NCBI GenBank assembly: GCA_003158895.1
Contig: PMLO01000108.1
Span: 13,979 to 29,379 of the forward strand
Reading direction: 5' to 3'
DNA from: Propionibacteriaceae bacterium
Lineage (GTDB): Bacteria > Actinomycetota > Actinomycetes > Propionibacteriales > Propionibacteriaceae
DNA: 15,401 nucleotides
The position numbers were made by a program, and so were the translations under genes. This document shows, one piece after another, positions 12,198-15,401 of the stretch. The notes under the pieces were generated by a model, which was not told the DNA's origin, searched no databases, and worked only from the letters and a program-made list of their open reading frames with translations. Each line of letters begins with the position of its first letter. Position 1 is the first letter of the stretch.

Positions 12198-12863
12198 GTG
12201 GCCGAGATCGCGGGTGGAGCGCCGGGCACCGCGAGCGGCGTACGGCTCTGGGCGGTGAGCATCACCGACGTGCGATCGCTGTTCCATCCGACCGGCGACC
12301 TGGCGGAGAGGCTGCGCGCCGACGTGCCGTTCCACGTCCTGGCCCCGTACAAGCCGAGCTGGTTCAAGCCCCTGCTGAAGCACGGTCCCGGAGCGCCGCT
12401 GCTGGCGCCGGACTCACCCCTGCCGAGCGACGTCGACAAGCTGCTCCACGGCCATTTCGTACCGCCCGACCGTCTCGTACCGAGCTGGCAGATCGTGAGC
12501 CACTGGCTCGACCGGCTCTCGTCGGCGAACCTCCGGCTGGAGATCGATCGTGGCACCGCCGAGCGGCTCGACTTCGACCTGGCTCGCGCGGGCGTCGCCT
12601 CCCACTTCGGGTTGCGCACCTTGTGGGCCCGCGACGCCGCGCTGCCGCTCGGGCCTCTGGCCGGCAGCGAGGTCGGCTACCAGCGGTACGCGGTGGCTCT
12701 CGAACTGGGTGAGGCCTGGCGCGCGAGCCTCGGCGCGCTCGAGGGGTCAGCGGACCTCGTGGCGCACGTCAGCGACTGGCTCTGCCAGCTGCCGACGTGG
12801 GCCGGAGACGCCGAAGGGGCCGGTCGCCCGGCCCCCGACGTCTTCGCTGTGACGTTGCCCTGA
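12198..12863 (+). CDS. Unknown cytoplasmic protein
   Basis: 221-aa protein that I cannot assign to a family. Seen: no signal peptide or transmembrane span. It begins AEIAGGAPGTASGVRLWAVS, continues with a Trp/Pro-rich segment VLAPYKPSWFKPLLKHGPG, a conserved-looking HGHFVPPDRLVPSWQIVSHWLDRL stretch, and helical C-terminal parts with LELGEAWRASLGALEG. The GTG at 12198 is chosen because -10 TACGTT (12186-12191) lies exactly 6 bases upstream; a longer frame back to 12132 has no promoter or ribosome site. The stop is only 1 bp from the stop of the convergent purine permease. Codon use looks like its neighbours, with no sign of transfer. Confidence 0.68.
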   Translation: MAEIAGGAPGTASGVRLWAVSITDVRSLFHPTGDLAERLRADVPFHVLAPYKPSWFKPLLKHGPGAPLLAPDSPLPSDVDKLLHGHFVPPDRLVPSWQIVSHWLDRLSSANLRLEIDRGTAERLDFDLARAGVASHFGLRTLWARDAALPLGPLAGSEVGYQRYAVALELGEAWRASLGALEGSADLVAHVSDWLCQLPTWAGDAEGAGRPAPDVFAVTLP

Positions 12864-12864
12864 C

Positions 12865-14397
12865 TCAGGACAGCCCCATCCAGTGGAGAATGACTCCCTG
12901 GGCGAAGTACAGGAAGAACAGGGCCGCGATGACCCACATGAGCGGGTGGACCTCCTTGGCCTTGCCCCGGACGAGCTTGATGATCGCGTAGAGCAGGAAG
13001 CCCGCGCCGATGCCGTTGGTGATCGAGTAGGTGAACGGCATGAGCACCATCGTCGCGTACGCGGGGATGGCCTCCTCGAGGTCGCGCCAGTCGAGCTCGG
13101 AGACCTGCTGCATCATGAGGAAGCCCACGAGGACCAGCACCGGAGCGGCGGCCTCGGACGGTACGAGGTTGACCAGCGGCGCGAGGAGCAGCGCCAGGAG
13201 GAAGCCGATGCCGGTCACCACCGACGCCAGACCGGTCCGCGCACCCTCGCCGACGCCCGACGCCGACTCGATGTAGGACGTGTTCGACGACACGGATCCC
13301 AGACCACCGGCGACGGCGGCGAGCGAGTCGACGATCAGGATCTGCTGCATGTACGGCGGGTTGCCGTTCTTGTCGAGCAGACCGCCCTCGCTGCCGATCG
13401 CGAAGATCGTGCCCATGGTGTCGAAGAAGTCGCTGAGCAGCAGCGCGAAGATGGTGAGCAAGACGCTGAGCACGACGGTCGGGCCGCCCTTGAAGGAACC
13501 GAACATGTCGACCCTGAACAGCAGGTGGAGGTTGGGGAGGTCCCAGAGCTTGCCGGTGATCGCCGGCACGTTGAGCTGCCAACCGGTCGGGTGGATGGTC
13601 ACGCCGTCGTTGTACGCACCGTTGTGGATGACCGCCTCGAGGATGACCGAGACGATCGTCATGCCGACGACCGAGATCAGCATGGCGCCCTTGACCTTGC
13701 GGACGAACAGGATGATGAGCAGGACGAGCCCGACGCAGAACACGAGCGTCGGCCACCCGAACAGGTTGCCGTTGACGCCCAAGGTGACCGGGGTGCCGGA
13801 GCCGGAACGTACGAACCCGGAGTCCTTGAGGCCGATGAGCGCGATGAACAGACCGATGCCGACGCTGATCGCGATACGCAGCGAGTGCGGGACTGCCTTG
13901 AAGACGGCCTTCCGGAACCCGGTGAGCACCAGGATGGTGATGATGATGCCTTCCCAGACCACCAGGCCCATCGCCTGTGCCCAGGTCATCTTCAGGACGA
14001 GGCTGGCTGCGAGGAGCGCGTTGATGCCCAGGCCGGTCGCCAGACCGATCGGGAACCGTGCGTACACGCCCATGAGGATCGTCATGATGCCGCCGACAAG
14101 GGCTGTCGCTGCGGCGACCATGCCGATCGTCGCGCCGATGTTCGCACCGGACACCACGCCGTCGACCTTGAACGGAAGCCCTGAGACGAGGTTCCCGTTG
14201 ACGTCGGGCACCGTGCCGATGATCAACGGGTTCAGGGCGATGATGTACGCCATCGTCACGAAGGTGACCAGACCGCCGCGGATCTCCGCACCGATCGTGG
14301 ACCCTCGGCGACTGATAGCGAAGTAACGATCAAGGGCGCTCCGCTGTGGCGGGAGCGCGGCAGGAGTGGTCGCTGCCTTCGGGGAGTTCTGCACCAT
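12865..14397 (-). CDS. NCS2/AzgA-family purine (adenine/guanine/hypoxanthine) permease
   Basis: 510-aa polytopic membrane transporter predicted to import purine bases with protons. Seen: the AzgA-type opening GGLVTFVTMAYIIALNP(L), the repeated-fold helices, the conserved half-helix segment LLSDFFDTMGTIFAIGSEGG, and SVSSNTSYIESASGVGEGARTG. These match GhxP/AdeP/PbuG-like transporters rather than uracil or xanthine permeases. About 12-14 hydrophobic segments can be read, and a somewhat long extracytoplasmic loop lies around HPTGWQLNVPAITGKLWDLP. The chosen ATG (14395-14397) has -10 TAGGCT (14410-14405) 7 bases upstream; an earlier in-frame start overlaps the divergent promoter and adds a non-membrane stretch. 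It is divergent from the DUF2530 gene, 69 bp away. Exact base specificity cannot be read. Confidence 0.92.
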   Translation of the reverse strand: MVQNSPKAATTPAALPPQRSALDRYFAISRRGSTIGAEIRGGLVTFVTMAYIIALNPLIIGTVPDVNGNLVSGLPFKVDGVVSGANIGATIGMVAAATALVGGIMTILMGVYARFPIGLATGLGINALLAASLVLKMTWAQAMGLVVWEGIIITILVLTGFRKAVFKAVPHSLRIAISVGIGLFIALIGLKDSGFVRSGSGTPVTLGVNGNLFGWPTLVFCVGLVLLIILFVRKVKGAMLISVVGMTIVSVILEAVIHNGAYNDGVTIHPTGWQLNVPAITGKLWDLPNLHLLFRVDMFGSFKGGPTVVLSVLLTIFALLLSDFFDTMGTIFAIGSEGGLLDKNGNPPYMQQILIVDSLAAVAGGLGSVSSNTSYIESASGVGEGARTGLASVVTGIGFLLALLLAPLVNLVPSEAAAPVLVLVGFLMMQQVSELDWRDLEEAIPAYATMVLMPFTYSITNGIGAGFLLYAIIKLVRGKAKEVHPLMWVIAALFFLYFAQGVILHWMGLS

Positions 14398-14430
14398 GGC
14401 GCGCAGCCTAGGGAAAGCCCGGAGGCAACC

Positions 14431-14460
14431 CTGACCCGGGGTACCACTTGTCCGTAGAGT
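14431..14460 (+). promoter_or_regulatory. Promoter of the DUF2530 gene
   Basis: CTGACC (14431-14436) and TAGAGT (14455-14460) are separated by 18 bp. The -10 ends 6 bases before the GTG at 14467, so transcription would start at the start codon. This is the best -35/-10 pair among the leaderless candidates in the window. Confidence 0.55.
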
Positions 14461-14466
14461 GGACAC

Positions 14467-14742
14467 GTGGACGAGCTGCAACATCACGCTTTGGTGCAGG
14501 CGCCGGTCGATCCGGTCGACGAGGACGGCGTTGCTGCGGCCTTCGTCGGCACCGCCGTGTCGGCTCTCGCCACCGTGGTGATGTGGTGGCAGTACGCCTG
14601 GCTGGACGCCCGAGGTCAGGGCTGGTGGCTGTGGGTCGCGCTGACCGCGACCGGTTCAGGAGTGCTGTTCAGCGCGTACGCACGCTGGCGCAAGCGCCAG
14701 CGGCTGTCGCCGGCGACGCAGAGGCCGTCAGTCGAAGAGTGA
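14467..14742 (+). CDS. DUF2530-like small membrane protein
   Basis: 91-aa protein with two predicted transmembrane helices: about residues 21-46 (GVAAAFVGTAVSALATVVMWWQYAWL) and about 53-71 (WWLWVALTATGSGVLFSAYA), then a basic cytoplasmic tail RWRKRQR. Known: actinobacteria carry a small DUF2530 membrane protein next to a DUF3027 gene (for example Rv0882/Rv0883c in M. tuberculosis), and both size and context match; its function is not established. The GTG start is set by the -10 TAGAGT 6 bases upstream, and there is no Shine-Dalgarno site. Its last 15 bp overlap the 3' end of the convergent DUF3027 gene. Confidence 0.78.
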   Translation: MDELQHHALVQAPVDPVDEDGVAAAFVGTAVSALATVVMWWQYAWLDARGQGWWLWVALTATGSGVLFSAYARWRKRQRLSPATQRPSVEE

Positions 14743-15401
14743 CATCTCGTCGCTGATCGTGTCCCACAGCGCGTCGGGCAGAGGCGCAGCGGCCTCAGCG
14801 ATGACGTCGGAGTGGGCGCCGCACCCGTGCTCGAGGCTGACGACGTGTCCGTCCGCGGGTGATTTCTCGTTGGCGCACGCGCCGAACGCGACGCCGAGTG
14901 ATCCCCGGAGTCGTACGAAGAAGGCGCAGGTGCCGCACGGAGCAGGAGCGAGCCTCGAGGACGGGGCGTCGGGGCCGTGCTCCCCGTCGTACCAGCGCTG
15001 GGCGGCGAGGCTGCGGCCGAAGTCGCTCAACAAGCGTTCCCTACCGAGCCCGAGCTCGTGGACCACGGCGCGGGTCGCGAGTGACTCCTCGTCGTTCTCC
15101 GTACCGCCGGTGTAGCCCGGGACGACTCGGGGATCGTTGTCGCCGAGCGGCAGCAGCATGCCTGGGGCGAGGTCGCCAGGACCGATGCGCTCGGCCCAGG
15201 GGACCCAAACCTGCGCGAGCAGCGCTTCGTCGCTGGGGAGCAGCACCACTTCGTTGACCGTCGGAGCCTTGGCGCGCGTGGCGCGGACCAAGGTCACGGC
15301 CCAGTGCCACCCGACGTAGCCGGGATGGGGACACGCGAAGGCGTGTGTCGCTAGCCGCTCGCCCTCGGCGACGACACCGAGGAAGTCGCCGACACCGAAG
15401 T
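14728..15401 (-). CDS. DUF3027 protein, 5' end outside the window
   Basis: The frame is open to the window edge, so only the last 223 residues are present and the start lies beyond 15401. Seen: the segment ATHAFACPHPGYVGWHWAVTLVRA followed by VNEVVLLPSDEALLAQVWVPWAERI, the characteristic DUF3027 block. A likely metal-binding Cys set follows: APCGTCAFF, GACANE and EHGCGAH. The function of this actinobacterial family is unknown. A GTG at 15295-15297 could be mistaken for a start, but the conserved family sequence clearly continues upstream of it. Its 3' end overlaps the DUF2530 gene by 15 bp, an arrangement consistent with the usual pairing of the two families. Confidence 0.85.
   Translation of the reverse strand, partial: FGVGDFLGVVAEGERLATHAFACPHPGYVGWHWAVTLVRATRAKAPTVNEVVLLPSDEALLAQVWVPWAERIGPGDLAPGMLLPLGDNDPRVVPGYTGGTENDEESLATRAVVHELGLGRERLLSDFGRSLAAQRWYDGEHGPDAPSSRLAPAPCGTCAFFVRLRGSLGVAFGACANEKSPADGHVVSLEHGCGAHSDVIAEAAAPLPDALWDTISDEMSLFD

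Noticed and set aside
12883..14184. 433-codon open frame on the plus strand
   Set aside because: It is antisense to the AzgA permease, with extreme Asp/Glu/Arg/His content, and lacks any domain, promoter or ribosome site.

Overview
The window looks like a core chromosomal segment of a high-GC actinomycete, probably Nocardioidaceae-like (Aeromicrobium/Nocardioides relatives). The assignment rests on gene content typical of the phylum: a GlpR/SepX division protein beside a MoeA-like Glp, an IdeR-type iron regulator, an acVLRF1 release-factor homologue, and DUF2530 and DUF3027 proteins. The frequent -10 (TAnnnT) motifs placed exactly for leaderless transcripts also fit. I see no insertion sequence, prophage, CRISPR array or plasmid feature.

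Layout. 93-2878 (minus): a cell-division cluster glp (MoeA-like) > rimJ-like acetyltransferase > glpR/sepX. 2879-2896: an 18-bp bidirectional promoter. 2897-5207 (plus): 5-formyl-THF cyclo-ligase, FmdB-type zinc ribbon protein, GyrI-like ligand-binding protein, and a SAF-domain membrane protein preceded by DnaA-box-like sites. 5254-5847 (minus): a stand-alone LigD-type 3'-phosphoesterase. 6005-6376 (plus): mscL, with a 5' hairpin and a strong terminator. 6447-6797 (minus): a small unknown protein. 6798-7219: a gene-free stretch with a candidate structured small RNA. 7220-7292: tRNA-Arg(CCU). 7371-7739 (plus): thioredoxin. 7791-10294 (minus): a tight operon ideR > unknown Cys/His-containing protein > SAM methyltransferase. 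10391-11032 (plus): acVLRF1, convergent with and overlapping a secreted, C-terminally anchored protein (11029-12009, minus). 12028-12123: a one-helix micro-ORF. 12198-12863 (plus): unknown protein. 12865-14397 (minus): AzgA-type purine permease. 14467-14742 (plus): DUF2530 membrane protein. 14728-15401 (minus): DUF3027 protein, cut by the window edge.

How the genes work together. Glp/GlpR is a reported actinobacterial divisome pair; here the MoeA-like partner has lost recognisable MoeA motif residues. Iron sensing (IdeR) is translationally close-packed with an unknown protein and a methyltransferase. acVLRF1 is expected to rescue peptidyl-tRNA on stalled ribosomes. The most striking non-coding signals are a shared -10 region serving two oppositely oriented, apparently leaderless genes; a recurring leaderless architecture at nine starts; an unassigned structured RNA; and marked enrichment of the palindrome CGTACG.
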